Shown here in pieces: positions 42,727-57,029 of a stretch of 64,000 nt of DNA; within the stretch, counting starts at the first letter, position 1, and every line of letters starts with the position of its first letter. The position numbers were made by a program, and so were the translations under genes. Source of the DNA: Magicicada septendecula (Eukaryota > Arthropoda > Insecta > Hemiptera > Cicadidae). The DNA is taken from the NCBI GenBank assembly GCA_034769895.1, contig CM068368.1, forward strand, positions 690,509,877 through 690,573,876. Reading direction: 5' to 3'. The notes beneath the pieces are model-generated. The model had not been told where the DNA came from. It searched no databases and was given only the letters and a program-made list of their open reading frames with translations.

Positions 42727-45341
42727 TGTAATAAGTAACCGCTTACGTACCTCTTTTAAATTATTTTATTATCACACGTCGCTTGTCTTTGATTTCAAAA
42801 TCTGTCGTTAAATAATTTTTAACTTTTTTATTTTATTTAATCAATTCAATTAGGATATTTTGTTTAATTAAATTAATTTTATTTGATTAATTAATTGTTG
42901 TAATCCCAGTTAGTTGAATGTAGTTAGCTTTTGGAGACATCTCGAAGTTCATTAGCACTTCCGTTGAACTATATCCTCTGTGTACTGTAAGGTGTAGTTT
43001 TGACAAAGTTATTAAATAATTCAAACCTTCACGTACCTTTTGTGTCGTACTGGAAGTTCAGATGGTCTCAATTTGTCAGTAAACTGTTAAGTTTTCACAA
43101 AAAAACAGTATGACTGCATTGTTTGTTATTAAGTGAGCTAGTTTGCTTTTACTTGGGCGCCATCTGGAATTTCTGGTTAATATTCCATAAATGAATTTAT
43201 TAGAATAATAAAATAAATAATTTTGATTGATGTTAACTTGTTTGTTGATTGAGTAAATAAAATAATATCATTAATTAATTTCCTTCTGGTCTATTTATTT
43301 AAATTTAACTGTTGGCGCTTCACACGTTCAAATAGCCAACTTGACTGGTTGATTGCTTTGAATTCGCAACTCATTTACTTGAAAAAAATAATTAATCACT
43401 GTTTCAATAAAAACTGATAATGTTTGAAAAATAACAATTCTCTTATTTATTGCTCACTATTTGCTTATTTCAACTTAATACATTCAAATTAATAACATTA
43501 ACGGATTACACTGTATCCGGCTTTAAACTATACTAACCCAGTGGGTTGGCAATGATAACTCTGACAATAATTAGACGTTTGTTTACAAATATTTCATACC
43601 TCAAGGGTGGTTTCTTTTAAATTACAGGTTAAAACGCCTATGCCTTGCGTTACGATGCTATTATAAGAATTGAATTTATTATATTAGACACCTTTAATCG
43701 TTTAAATTGATTGACGAAAAGTTTGTCAAAACTCAGCAAGTTCGCACCTCTAGTAAAGACAACACTACTGGTTTCGATGCACTTTAATAATTTGTACGTC
43801 ATCACTGTTGATTACTCTGATGATAATTTTGGTCTGGAGTCTTGTAGTTCCTGATCGAATGCAATTTGACAAAATATGTGTTGTTTACTCTTGCTTCTGT
43901 ATATATAGTCTCTTGAGATCGACGCTAGGCTTCGCTAACTAATTTCTAAGGTAATTCCTGATTGGTTGCAAATGATGTCAAGATGAGGTCATTCTATTTT
44001 TAGCTATTACATAATTGTATTCAACGCGTGGTTTTCGTTGTTCTTATTATTCCTTGTATTTATCCAAAATTCACAAAATTTATTATGCTAACATTTATAT
44101 CTCAGTTATTTTAATTACAAATTAGGTTTTATAAATAGCATCGTATTGCTTATTTCTTTCTTGTCATTTTGATATGAATTGATGCAAGTTTGGTTACATC
44201 TGTCATTCATAAATTCTATTTTAATAATAGCCTATTCTAAATAATGCATTGTTTTAAGCGTCTTCTGCTAAACGTTGCAGATCCGATTTTAACATTTTTT
44301 AATATTTATTTAACTCTCCTTAATTTCTATTCTGAACATAATTATTTTATTGAAATGAACATATTATTATTTATAATTGCTACATCCAGCTGAACATTAT
44401 TAATCATTATTACACATTTGTTGATTATTATTTATAGACTGCTTTACTTCACTATTCTTTTTTCAACATTATTCTTATTTACTATACTTATAATATTACA
44501 CATGGTATGGTGATTTGCACCTTTTTCAATATTCTTATTACTATATCTTCCTATGCTTTGTAAGGTCTCTACATGATTATGATATTCATGATTTGGTTGG
44601 GTCATCATTGGTTTGTTGTTATTTCAGTGTTCTCTTTAGTATAGACTTCACATAAGTTGTGTGTCTTTACTTTGAGTTTTTTATTAGATTAGTTATTGCT
44701 CATTGAGTAATCTCCACTCATCTTAAGCCATTCTTTTGGTTTACATATTTCATTATAAGGTTTTGTTCCTTGACTGACAATACATCCTTTTACATATTTT
44801 ATATTCTTATAACATTATCTAAATACATTTAGTTGTTACCTTGATGTTATTTAGTTGTTATCATTATTATAATATATACAATTTGTTCTCTCATTATCTT
44901 TCATAGTTCATGATTAACAATAATATATTTCCTTATGTTTGTCATTCAAATTATTACTTTGCCATTATTCAGCTAGCGTGCTGTTTATAATAATAATACA
45001 TGTTAAAAAATATCATTTCTGTCATCTTTTATTTTACTCACGCTATTTGACTTGGTTTATTAAAGGTTTGTTAGGCTCACTTAAACAGTCTATTTGGGAA
45101 CTAGTTTTGTCAATTTGTCTTTGTCAGATTCTCTGTTTATGTTGTAGTGTCATATTATGCTGATAGCAGTTTTACTACTGTTCACTTGAAAGTCTTATCT
45201 CCTTTCAATCTTTGATGGTTTATGATTTTAATGCTATTATATTCTTCCTTGTTACCTATACTTGGTTCTTACTCATAATTATTTTGGTATTATTCACTCA
45301 TCTGGTGGTTTTATGAGTATGGAACGTTTTGTGACGTTACA
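42727..45341 (-). repeat. Array LTR 5 (2615 bp)
   Basis: Pairs with LTR 6: both share CTTCGCTAAC and GGTTGCAAATG near 43932-43972, which LTRs 3-4 lack. Confidence 0.92.
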
Positions 45342-46593
45342 TATGCTCCCCTCTCAAAATTGATAATTTGGGAAAAACAAGTTTCTTGGTTTGATGAAAT
45401 TATCAGTTTAATTTTAGTTATTTATAACACTCCTGCTTTCTTCTTATATAACTCAATGGTTGGTTGTGTATTGGTTTTGACTTTGTTCTTCATTAGTCTC
45501 CTTTACTTAGCATACAAATAATTGTGGTCGGTTGTTTCATTTGATTGGTTATTTGTTGATTCATTCATTTGTTCGTATCATAATAATTTCCCTGTTCTCC
45601 TGTTTTAATACATTACTCCTTCTCATTAAACGCACTTTGATTCATATAACAATTCTCCTTTTCCATTCCATTACCTCAATGTTGTTTATTTTATCCCTGA
45701 AATACAATAATTCCCTAACATTTTTTCCCTAACATTTATAGTTGGTTCGGAGTCAGAGGGGCTCTCTTGGCATCCATTCTCCGCCGTTCCTTAACTATAT
45801 ACTCACAGATCAGAGGAATCTTCATCTCTGTCTGAAACAATAAAAGCTGTACATAACAACAGTTGCACTATCACAACATATTAGACATAATATATAATTC
45901 ATAATAAAACATTACATTCATTTATTAGAATACGCAAGGGATTAGAGGTTCCATTACATATATTCCATTACTATTTCACTTCTGATGCTTTATCAATTCA
46001 TTTAAAATATTATTCTTCACAGGTAATTGGTTAACATAACTCGACATATATGCTGTATTATCATAAGCTTGTTGTTGTTCATCAATACTATATTAGATGT
46101 TGGTTTCGTTATTATATACCTTTTTTTTCACATTTATTTTCATCACTATTTAATTATGCAGTTATATTTATAAATTCATCATCACATTATACTGTAGTAT
46201 TCTATGCTTCCCATTTTCATCATAATTCATTCATAATATAGATTATATAATAGTTTGTAACATTTCTAGGTTGGTTGGTTCTTTTAATTATTCATTTAAG
46301 TAATTGTGTCATTAGCATCATTCTTTTGTTAGTCATTTAATCATTATCTCATTCTATTTATTATACACTTTATATTAGTTGGATTGTTCATGGTATCGTC
46401 TAGTCTTCGTCTGTATCCGGTAATTAGTTTATTTCGATTTATCGTTAGTTTTATATATTTTAATTAGGTTCACATAATTCTTCTTCTCTGATTTGCTTTA
46501 TTCGGTATCCATAAAATCCGTCCCTTTTCTCCAATGGTTGTTTGAACTTGGTTTATCCGTGGTCGATTATTCTCGTCGCTCTGGTTCGTTGGA

Positions 46594-47976
46594 TTACCTT
46601 CGTTTCAGATTGATTTCTGTACTGGTGGTGTATCTCTCTATCTTTCGGCTCTTCCACTTTGCTGCTACCAAATTTTCGTTTATTTTACGGTCTTCCATCA
46701 TGGTTCGAACTACTTCCGTGGTTGTTGATTCCTTTTGAATTAACTGACCTTGTAATTTTTCTGTTATCCGTGGTTGGTGGTTCTCATTCATTCTTTTATG
46801 GATTCCGTTTATTTTCCGGCAGAATTTTTCCCTGCGTTTTTCGTTGTCTTCTAAGAATATTTCCATTGTCTTCTTCACTGGTTCATCCATATTGTTTCTT
46901 AATCGTTTGAATTGTTCACTCATAATCTCCATTAATTCTCCATGCTCCTTTGTTAGTTTTGGTTTTTTCGCCTCTTCTAATCTCTCCGGGAAGTCACGTG
47001 AGGTTCGTTTAGATTTTGTAAATTGACTTACTTCTCTTGGTTCAGTAATTGGTATATTGTGCACCTTAACTAATCCACTTTTGATCATTTCCAGTCCTTC
47101 TCCTGTATTTATTATTTTCTTTGGATGTATTTTTTCTATTTTCTTTATTTTCTGAATTACTTGGTTCTTTACACCTTTAGTGTTGATTTCTATGTGCTTA
47201 CTATTGTCTTTGTTTCTGTTACGTTTATTTTCAGATAACAATGTACTTGTGTCTTCTTCATTTTTTGTTTGTTTACCATTATCTTCAGAAGCACTCTCTA
47301 GCGTTGTATCCCATTGTTTGAATCCACTGTCCATCGTTTTCTTGAGTTGATCTAATTTTTCATGAGTTCCTTGGTATGCTTCCTTCACCATTTGGGGAAA
47401 TTGTTCCCTCATAAACTTTATCATTAAGTCCAGGAATTTTTCATTTTCTGTTTGCGCGGTTCCATCAGGTGGGTTTTCTATGGTATTACCTCCTGTAACC
47501 TCCACTTCAGGCGTTTTCGTACCATTGGTTTCTTTTAATTTTTTCTTTAATGGTTCTGGATTTTTATCTGTATTTTCTATGATTGTTTTTATTGATTGTT
47601 TATTTTCACTTATTATTTCTTCGGTGTCTTTATTATTCATTTTCGTTATATCATTATTATTATTTATCTTCTTATAGAGGGTTTCCATGTTTTTATTCAC
47701 GGTTTCACTGTGTTCATTTAAAGGTTCGTATGATTTATTATTATCATTTTCTTTTATCGGTTCGATCACTAGTTTAGTATTTATGATTTCTTCCTCTTTT
47801 TTATTATTATCATCTATAGTCTGTTCTTGAGTATTTTTATTTAACTCTTCTTTTAGTGATTCTGTGGATTTCTTACTATCGTCCATCTTCTTATTCATCT
47901 CCATTATTCTCTCTTCTCGCACCTCATTTAATTCTTTCCTCCATTCACAAATGTCTTCTCTGGATTGTTCAAACAT
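46594..47976 (-). CDS. ORF2, unit 5, 460 aa
   Basis: Intact. Same translation as unit 6; marked by IINTGEGLEM (others have REG) and KSRKIERY. Confidence 0.7.
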   Translation of the reverse strand: MFEQSREDICEWRKELNEVREERIMEMNKKMDDSKKSTESLKEELNKNTQEQTIDDNNKKEEEIINTKLVIEPIKENDNNKSYEPLNEHSETVNKNMETLYKKINNNNDITKMNNKDTEEIISENKQSIKTIIENTDKNPEPLKKKLKETNGTKTPEVEVTGGNTIENPPDGTAQTENEKFLDLMIKFMREQFPQMVKEAYQGTHEKLDQLKKTMDSGFKQWDTTLESASEDNGKQTKNEEDTSTLLSENKRNRNKDNSKHIEINTKGVKNQVIQKIKKIEKIHPKKIINTGEGLEMIKSGLVKVHNIPITEPREVSQFTKSKRTSRDFPERLEEAKKPKLTKEHGELMEIMSEQFKRLRNNMDEPVKKTMEIFLEDNEKRREKFCRKINGIHKRMNENHQPRITEKLQGQLIQKESTTTEVVRTMMEDRKINENLVAAKWKSRKIERYTTSTEINLKRR

Positions 47977-48142
47977 AACCCTTATCCATTCTCTTAACTC
48001 TGCATTTTCCGTTTGTATCGGTTTCTCTGGTTGTGTGATTAATTGTCTCCATTGTTCATACTCCTCCTGTGTATATTGCTGTCACATGTGCGTATATTCC
48101 CGTTCTTTCGTTTTTCATTTGTGTTTCATTCGTGTATAATCT

Positions 48143-48388
48143 CTACCAATCAGCCTTAGTCATTCCTTCCATCTTTTTATCGTTATTATTGTGGATTGTC
48201 CCGGTAGACTCTTCTTTATTACACTTTGCTTCTAGCTTCCACATTTCATCATAAATATCTTCAAATGACATTTTGTTGTTCGGTGTCAACTTTATACTCG
48301 CACGACTCATCTGTGCTCGTTCGTGATCCGTGGTATTTTCAAAAATATAATCCATATCTCTGGTGATTTTTTTAAATAATACTGTCAT
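48143..48388 (-). pseudogene. ORF1, unit 5, truncated to 81 aa
   Basis: AAG to TAG just after the GMTKADW residues stops the frame early. The rest of the ORF is still readable downstream. Confidence 0.6.
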
Positions 48389-48568
48389 CCATTCCGCGGA
48401 GCTTAATCGTCTCTATGGTTCGGGCATCTTCTTTTCTGGTTGTAACATCGCTCTTCTTGGTATGGTCGTTTTACTGTAACTGCCGGGCTAAAGTAGACTA
48501 ATTGAAATAAAATATTCGTATCCTTTATTCTCCTGTCTACTCAAAGCCGCTCTAGTTGGTCGCCACTT

Positions 48569-51183
48569 TGTAATAAGTAACCGCTTACGTACTTCTTTTA
48601 AATTATTTTATTATCACACGTCGCTTGTCTTTGATTTCAAAATCTGTCGTTAAATAATTTTTAACTTTTTTATTTAATTTAATCAATTCAATTAGGATAT
48701 TTTGTTTAATTAAATTAATTTTATTTGATTAATTAATTGTTGTAATCCCAGTTAGTTGAATGTAGTTAGCTTTTGGAGACATCTCGAAGTTCATTAGCAC
48801 TTCCGTTGAACTATATCCTCTGTGTACTGTAAGGTGTAGTTTTGACAAAGTTATTAAATAATTCAAACCTTCACGTACCTTTTGTGTCGTACTGGAAGTT
48901 CAGATGGTCTCAATTTGTCAGTAAACTGTTAAGTTTTCACAAAAAAACAGTATGACTGCATTGTTTGTTATTAAGTGAGCTAGTTTGCTTTTACTTGGGC
49001 GCCATCTGGAATTTCTGGTTAATATTCCATAAATGAATTTATTAGAATAATAAAATAAATAATTTTGATTGATGTTAACTTGTTTGTTGATTGAGTAATT
49101 AAAATAATATCATTAATTAATTTCCTTCTGGTCTATTTATTTAAATTTAACTGTTGGCGCTTCACACGTTCAAATAGCCAACTTGACTGGTTGATTGCTT
49201 TGAATTCGCAACTCATTTACTTGAAAAAAATAATTAATCACTGTTTCAATAAAAACTGATAATGTTTGAAAAATAACAATTCTCTTATTTATTGCTCACT
49301 ATTTGCTTATTTCAACTTAATACATTCAAATTAATAACATTAACGGATTACACTGTATCCGGCTTTAAACTATACTAACCCAGTGGGTTGGCAATGATAA
49401 CTCTGACAATAATTAGACGTTTGTTTACAAATATTTCATACCTCAAGGGTGGTTTCTTTTAAATTACAGGTTAAAACGCCTATGCCTTGCGTTACGATGC
49501 TATTATAAGAATTGAATTTATTATATTAGACACCTTTAATCGTTTAAATTGATTGACGAAAAGTTTGTCAAAACTCAGCAAGTTCGCACCTCTAGTAAAG
49601 ACAACACTACTGGTTTCGATGCACTTTAATAATTTGTACGTCATCACTGTTGATTACTCTGATGATAATTTTGGTCTGGAGTCTTGTAGTTCCTGATCGA
49701 ATGCAATTTGACAAAATATGTGTTGTTTACTCTTGCTTCTGTATATATAGTCTCTTGAGATCGACGCTAGGCTTCGCTAACTAATTTCTAAGGTAATTCC
49801 TGATTGGTTGCAAATGATGTCAAGATGAGGTCATTCTATTTTTAGCTATTACATAATTGTATTCAACGCGTGGTTTTCGTTGTTCTTATTATTCCTTGTA
49901 TTTATCCAAAATTCACAAAATTTATTATGCTAACATTTATATCTCAGTTATTTTAATTACAAATTAGGTTTTATAAATAGCATCGTATTGCTTATTTCTT
50001 TCTTGTCATTTTGATATGAATTGATGCAAGTTTGGTTACATCTGTCATTCATAAATTCTATTTTAATAATAGCCTATTCTAAATAATGCATTGTTTTAAG
50101 CGTCTTCTGCTAAACGTTGCAGATCCGATTTTAACATTTTTTAATATTTATTTAACTCTCCTTAATTTCTATTCTGAACATAATTATTTTATTGAAATGA
50201 ACATATTATTATTTATAATTGCTACATCCAGCTGAACATTATTAATCATTATTACACATTTGTTGATTATTATTTATAGACTGCTTTACTTCACTATTCT
50301 TTTTTCAACATTATTCTTATTTACTATACTTATAATATTACACATGGTATGGTGATTTGCACCTTTTTCAATATTCTTATTACTATATCTTCCTATGCTT
50401 TGTAAGGTCTCTACATGATTATGATATTCATGATTTGGTTGGGTCATCATTGGTTTGTTGTTATTTCAGTGTTCTCTTTAGTATAGACTTCACATAAGTT
50501 GTGTGTCTTTACTTTGAGTTTTTTATTAGATTAGTTATTGCTCATTGAGTAATCTCCACTCATCTTAAGCCATTCTTTTGGTTTACATATTTCATTATAA
50601 GGTTTTGTTCCTTGACTGACAATACATCCTTTTACATATTTTATATTCTTATAACATTATCTAAATACATTTAGTTGTTACCTTGATGTTATTTAGTTGT
50701 TATCATTATTATAATATATACAATTTGTTCTCTCATTATCTTTCATAGTTCATGATTAACAATAATATATTTCCTTATGTTTGTCATTCAAATTATTACT
50801 TTGCCATTATTCAGCTAGCGTGCTGTTTATAATAATAATACATGTTAAAAAATATCATTTCTGTCATCTTTTATTTTACTCACGCTATTTGACTTGGTTT
50901 ATTAAAGGTTTGTTAGGCTCACTTAAACAGTCTATTTGGGAACTAGTTTTGTCAATTTGTCTTTGTCAGATTCTCTGTTTATGTTGTAGTGTCATATTAT
51001 GCTGATAGCAGTTTTACTACTGTTCACTTGAAGGTCTTATCTCCTTTCAATCTTTGATGGTTTATGATTTTAATGCTATTATATTCTTCCTTGTTACCTA
51101 TACTTGGTTCTTACTCATAATTATTTTGGTATTATTCACTCATCTGGTGGTTTTATGAGTATGGAACGTTTTGTGACGTTACA
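48569..51183 (-). repeat. Array LTR 6 (2615 bp)
   Basis: Matches LTR 5 closely. Begins the ACTTCTTTTAAA variant (ACCTCTTTTAAA in LTRs 1-5), shared with LTRs 7 and 8. Confidence 0.92.
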
Positions 51184-52435
51184 TATGCTCCCCTCTCAAA
51201 ATTGATAATTTGGGAAAAACAAGTTTCTTGGTTTGATGAAATTATCAGTTTAATTTTAGTTATTTATAACACTCCTGCTTTCTTCTTATATAACTCAATG
51301 GTTGGTTGTGTATTGGTTTTGACTTTGTTCTTCATTAGTCTCCTTTACTTAGCATACAAATAATTGTGGTCGGTTGTTTCATTTGATTGGTTATTTGTTG
51401 ATTCATTCATTTGTTCGTATCATAATAATTTCCCTGTTCTCCTGTTTTAATACATTACTCCTTCTCATTAAACGCACTTTGATTCATATAACAATTCTCC
51501 TTTTCCATTCCATTACCTCAATGTTGTTTATTTTATCCCTGAAATACAATAATTCCCTAACATTTTTTCCCTAACATTTATAGTTGGTTCGGAGTCAGAG
51601 GGGCTCTCTTGGCATCCATTCTCCGCCGTTCCTTAACTATATACTCACAGATCAGAGGAATCTTCATCTCTGTCTGAAACAATAAAAGCTGTACATAACA
51701 ACAGTTGCACTATCACAACATATTAGACATAATATATAATTCATAATAAAACATTACATTCATTTATTAGAATACGCAAGGGATTAGAGGTTCCATTACA
51801 TATATTCCATTACTATTTCACTTCTGATGCTTTATCAATTCATTTAAAATATTATTCTTCACAGGTAATTGGTTAACATAACTCGACATATATGCTGTAT
51901 TATCATAAGCTTGTTGTTGTTCATCAATACTATATTAGATGTTGGTTTCGTTATTATATACCTTTTTTTTCACATTTATTTTCATCACTATTTAATTATG
52001 CAGTTATATTTATAAATTCATCATCACATTATACTGTAGTATTCTATGCTTCCCATTTTCATCATAATTCATTCATAATATAGATTATATAATAGTTTGT
52101 AACATTTCTAGGTTGGTTGGTTCTTTTAATTATTCATTTAAGTAATTGTGTCATTAGCATCATTCTTTTGTTAGTCATTTAATCATTATCTCATTCTATT
52201 TATTATACACTTTATATTAGTTGGATTGTTCATGGTATCGTCTAGTCTTCGTCTGTATCCGGTAATTAGTTTATTTCGATTTATCGTTAGTTTTATATAT
52301 TTTAATTAGGTTCACATAATTCTTCTTCTCTGATTTGCTTTATTCGGTATCCATAAAATCCGTCCCTTTTCTCCAATGGTTGTTTGAACTTGGTTTATCC
52401 GTGGTCGATTATTCTCGTCGCTCTGGTTCGTTGGA

Positions 52436-53818
52436 TTACCTTCGTTTCAGATTGATTTCTGTACTGGTGGTGTATCTCTCTATCTTTCGGCTCTTCCACT
52501 TTGCTGCTACCAAATTTTCGTTTATTTTACGGTCTTCCATCATGGTTCGAACTACTTCCGTGGTTGTTGATTCCTTTTGAATTAACTGACCTTGTAATTT
52601 TTCTGTTATCCGTGGTTGGTGGTTCTCATTCATTCTTTTATGGATTCCGTTTATTTTCCGGCAGAATTTTTCCCTGCGTTTTTCGTTGTCTTCTAAGAAT
52701 ATTTCCATTGTCTTCTTCACTGGTTCATCCATATTGTTTCTTAATCGTTTGAATTGTTCACTCATAATCTCCATTAATTCTCCATGCTCCTTTGTTAGTT
52801 TTGGTTTTTTCGCCTCTTCTAATCTCTCCGGGAAGTCACGTGAGGTTCGTTTAGATTTTGTAAATTGACTTACTTCTCTTGGTTCAGTAATTGGTATATT
52901 GTGCACCTTAACTAATCCACTTTTGATCATTTCCAGTCCTTCTCCTGTATTTATTATTTTCTTTGGATGTATTTTTTCTATTTTCTTTATTTTCTGAATT
53001 ACTTGGTTCTTTACACCTTTAGTGTTGATTTCTATGTGCTTACTATTGTCTTTGTTTCTGTTACGTTTATTTTCAGATAACAATGTACTTGTGTCTTCTT
53101 CATTTTTTGTTTGTTTACCATTATCTTCAGAAGCACTCTCTAGCGTTGTATCCCATTGTTTGAATCCACTGTCCATCGTTTTCTTGAGTTGATCTAATTT
53201 TTCATGAGTTCCTTGGTATGCTTCCTTCACCATTTGGGGAAATTGTTCCCTCATAAACTTTATCATTAAGTCCAGGAATTTTTCATTTTCTGTTTGCGCG
53301 GTTCCATCAGGTGGGTTTTCTATGGTATTACCTCCTGTAACCTCCACTTCAGGCGTTTTCGTACCATTGGTTTCTTTTAATTTTTTCTTTAATGGTTCTG
53401 GATTTTTATCTGTATTTTCTATGATTGTTTTTATTGATTGTTTATTTTCACTTATTATTTCTTCGGTGTCTTTATTATTCATTTTCGTTATATCATTATT
53501 ATTATTTATCTTCTTATAGAGGGTTTCCATGTTTTTATTCACGGTTTCACTGTGTTCATTTAAAGGTTCGTATGATTTATTATTATCATTTTCTTTTATC
53601 GGTTCGATCACTAGTTTAGTATTTATGATTTCTTCCTCTTTTTTATTATTATCATCTATAGTCTGTTCTTGAGTATTTTTATTTAACTCTTCTTTTAGTG
53701 ATTCTGTGGATTTCTTACTATCGTCCATCTTCTTATTCATCTCCATTATTCTCTCTTCTCGCACCTCATTTAATTCTTTCCTCCATTCACAAATGTCTTC
53801 TCTGGATTGTTCAAACAT
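52436..53818 (-). CDS. ORF2, unit 6, 460 aa
   Basis: Intact, the same translation as unit 5. Confidence 0.7.
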   Translation of the reverse strand: MFEQSREDICEWRKELNEVREERIMEMNKKMDDSKKSTESLKEELNKNTQEQTIDDNNKKEEEIINTKLVIEPIKENDNNKSYEPLNEHSETVNKNMETLYKKINNNNDITKMNNKDTEEIISENKQSIKTIIENTDKNPEPLKKKLKETNGTKTPEVEVTGGNTIENPPDGTAQTENEKFLDLMIKFMREQFPQMVKEAYQGTHEKLDQLKKTMDSGFKQWDTTLESASEDNGKQTKNEEDTSTLLSENKRNRNKDNSKHIEINTKGVKNQVIQKIKKIEKIHPKKIINTGEGLEMIKSGLVKVHNIPITEPREVSQFTKSKRTSRDFPERLEEAKKPKLTKEHGELMEIMSEQFKRLRNNMDEPVKKTMEIFLEDNEKRREKFCRKINGIHKRMNENHQPRITEKLQGQLIQKESTTTEVVRTMMEDRKINENLVAAKWKSRKIERYTTSTEINLKRR

Positions 53819-53984
53819 AACCCTTATCCATTCTCTTAACTCTGCATTTTCCGTTTGTATCGGTTTCTCTGGTTGTGTGATTAATTGTCTCCATTGTTCA
53901 TACTCCTCCTGTGTATATTGCTGTCACATGTGCATATATTCCCGTTCTTTCGTTTTTCATTTGTGTTTCATTCGTGTATAATCT

Positions 53985-54230
53985 CTACCAATCAGCCTTA
54001 GTCATTCCTTCCATCTTTTTATCGTTATTATTGTGGATTGTCCCGGTAGACTCTTCTTTATTACACTTTGCTTCTAGCTTCCACATTTCATCATAAATAT
54101 CTTCAAATGACATTTTGTTGTTCGGTGTCAACTTTATACTCGCACGACTCATCTGTGCTCGTTCGTGATCCGTGGTATTTTCAAAAATATAATCCATATC
54201 TCTGGTGATTTTTTTAAATAATACTGTCAT
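53985..54230 (-). pseudogene. ORF1, unit 6, truncated to 81 aa
   Basis: Same AAG to TAG change as unit 5. Confidence 0.6.
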
Positions 54231-54410
54231 CCATTCCGCGGAGCTTAATCGTCTCTATGGTTCGGGCATCTTCTTTTCTGGTTGTAACATCGCTCTTCTT
54301 GGTATGGTCGTTTTACTGTAACTGCCGGGCTAAAGTAGACTAATTGAAATAAAATATTCGTATCCTTTATTCTCCTGTCTACTCAAAGCCGCTCTAGTTG
54401 GTCGCCACTT

Positions 54411-57029
54411 TGTAATAAGTAACCGCTTACGTACTTCTTTTAAATTATTTTATTATCACACGTCGCTTGTCTTTGATTTCAAAATCTGTCGTTAAATAAT
54501 TTTTAACTTTTTTATTTAATTTAATCAATTCAATTAGGATATTTTGTTTAATTAAATTAATTTTATTTGATTAATTAATTGTTGTAATCCCAGTTAGTTG
54601 AATGTAGTTAGCTTTTGGAGACATCTCGAAGTTCATTAGCACTTCCGTTGAACTATATCCTCTGTGTACTGTAAGGTGTAGTTTTGACAAAGTTATTAAA
54701 TAATTCAAACCTTCACGTACCTTTTGTGTCGTACTGGAAGTTCAGATGGTCTCAATTTGTCAGTAAACTGTTAAGTTTTCACAAAAAAACAGTATGACTG
54801 CATTGTTTGTTATTAAGTGAGCTAGTTTGCTTTTACTTGGGCGCCATCTGGAATTTCTGGTTAATATTCCATAAATGAATTTATTAGAATAATAAAATAA
54901 ATAATTTTGATTGATGTTAACTTGTTTGTTGATTGAGTAATTAAAATAATATCATTAATTAATTTCCTTCTGGTCTATTTATTTAAATTTAACTGTTGGC
55001 GCTTCACACGTTCAAATAGCCAACTTGACTGGTTGATTGCTTTGAATTCGCAACTCATTTACTTGAAAAAAATAATTAATCACTGTTTCAATAAAAACTG
55101 ATAATGTTTGAAAAATAACAATTCTCTTATTTATTGCTCACTATTTGCTTATTTCAACTTAATACATTCAAATTAATAACATTAACGGATTACACTTTAT
55201 CCGGCTTTAAACTATACTAACCCAGTGGGTTGGCAATGATAACTCTGACAATAATTAGACGTTTGTTTACAAATATTTCATACCTCAAGGGTGGTTTCTT
55301 TTAAATTACAGGTTAAAACGCCTATGCCTTGCGTTACGATGCTATTATAAGAATTGAATTTATTATATTAGACACCTTTAATCATTTAAATTGATTGACG
55401 AAAAGTTTGTCAAAACTCAGCAAGTTCGCACCTCTAGTAAAGACAACACTACTGGTTTCGATGCACTTTAATAATTTATACGTCATCACTGTTGATTAAT
55501 AACTCTGATGATAATTTTGGTCTGGAGTCTTGTAGTTGCTGATCGAATGGAATTTGACAAAATATGTGTTGTTTACTCTCGCTTCTGTATATAGAGTCTC
55601 TTGAGATCGACGCTAGGCTTCGCTAACTAATTTCTAAGGTAATTCCTGATTGGTTGGAAATGATGTCAAGATGAGGTCATTCTATTTTTAGCTATTACAT
55701 AATTGTATTCAACGCGTGGTTTTCGTTGTTCTTATTATTCCTTGTATTTATCCAAAATTCACAAAATTTATTATGCTAACATTTATATCTCAGTTATTTT
55801 AATTACAAATTAGGTTTTATAAATAGCATCGTATTGCTTATTTCTTTCTTGTCATTTTGATATGAATTGATGCAAGTTTGGTTAGATCTGTCATTCATTA
55901 ATTCTATTTTAATAATAGCCTATTCTAAATAATGCATTGTTTTAAGCGTCTTCTGCTAAACGTTGCAGATCCGATTTTAACATTTTTTAATATTTATTTA
56001 ACTCTCCTTAATTTCTATTCTGAACAAAATTATTTTATTGAAATGAACATATTATTATTTATAATTGCTACATCCAGCTGAACATTATTAATCATTATTA
56101 CACATTTGTTGATTATTATTTATAGACTGCTTTACTTCACTATTCTTTTTTCAACATTATTCTTATTTACTATACTTATAATATTACACATGGTATGGTG
56201 ATTTGCACCTTTTTCAATATTCTTATTACTATATCTTCCTATGCTTTGTAAGGTCTCTACATGATTATGATATTCATGATTTGGTTGGGTCATCATTGGT
56301 TTGTTGTTATTTCAGTGTTCTCTTTAGTATAGACTTCACATAAGTTGTGTGTCTTTACTTTGAGTTTTTTATTAGATTAGTTATTGCTCATTGAGTAATC
56401 TCCACTCATCTTAAGCCATTCTTTTGGTTTACATATTTCATTATAAGGTTTTGTTCCTTGACTGACAATACATCCTTTTACATATTTTATATTCTTATAA
56501 CATTATCTAAATACTTTTAGTTGTTACCTTGATGTTATTTAGTTGTTATCATTATTATAATATATACAATTTGTTCTCTCATTATCTTTCATAGTTCATG
56601 ATTAACAATAATATATTTCCTTATGTTTGTCATTCAAATTATTACTTTGCCATTATTCAGCTAGCGTGCTGTTTATAATAATAATACATGTTAAAAAATA
56701 TCATTTCTGTCATCTTTTATTTTACTCACGCTATTTGACTTGGTTTATTAAAGGTTTGTTAGGCTCACTTAAACAGTCTATTTGGGAACTAGTTTTGTCA
56801 ATTTGTCTTTGTCAAATTCTCTGTTTATGTTGTAGTGTCATATTATGCTGATAGCAGTTTTACTACTGTTCACTTGAAGGTCTTATCTCCTTTCAATCTT
56901 TGATGGTTTATGATTTTAATGCTATTATATTCTTCCTTGTTACCTATACTTGGTTCTTACTCATAATTATTTTGGTATTATTCACTCATCTGGTGGTTTT
57001 ATGAGTATGGAACGTTTTGTGACGTTACA
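54411..57029 (-). repeat. Array LTR 7 (2619 bp)
   Basis: Pairs with LTR 8: a 4-bp insertion (GATTAATAACTCTG), the altered TATA-like site, and ACACTTTATCC near 55193 are shared only by these two. Confidence 0.92.

Larger units (their letters stand above)
45342..48568 (-). mobile_element. Array internal region 5 (3227 bp)
   Basis: Nearly identical to internal region 6. Both share a nonsense change in ORF1 and the INTGEG variant in ORF2. Confidence 0.9.
51184..54410 (-). mobile_element. Array internal region 6 (3227 bp)
   Basis: Duplicate of region 5; one difference is ATGTGCATAT for ATGTGCGTAT near 53933, which it shares with region 7. Confidence 0.9.
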
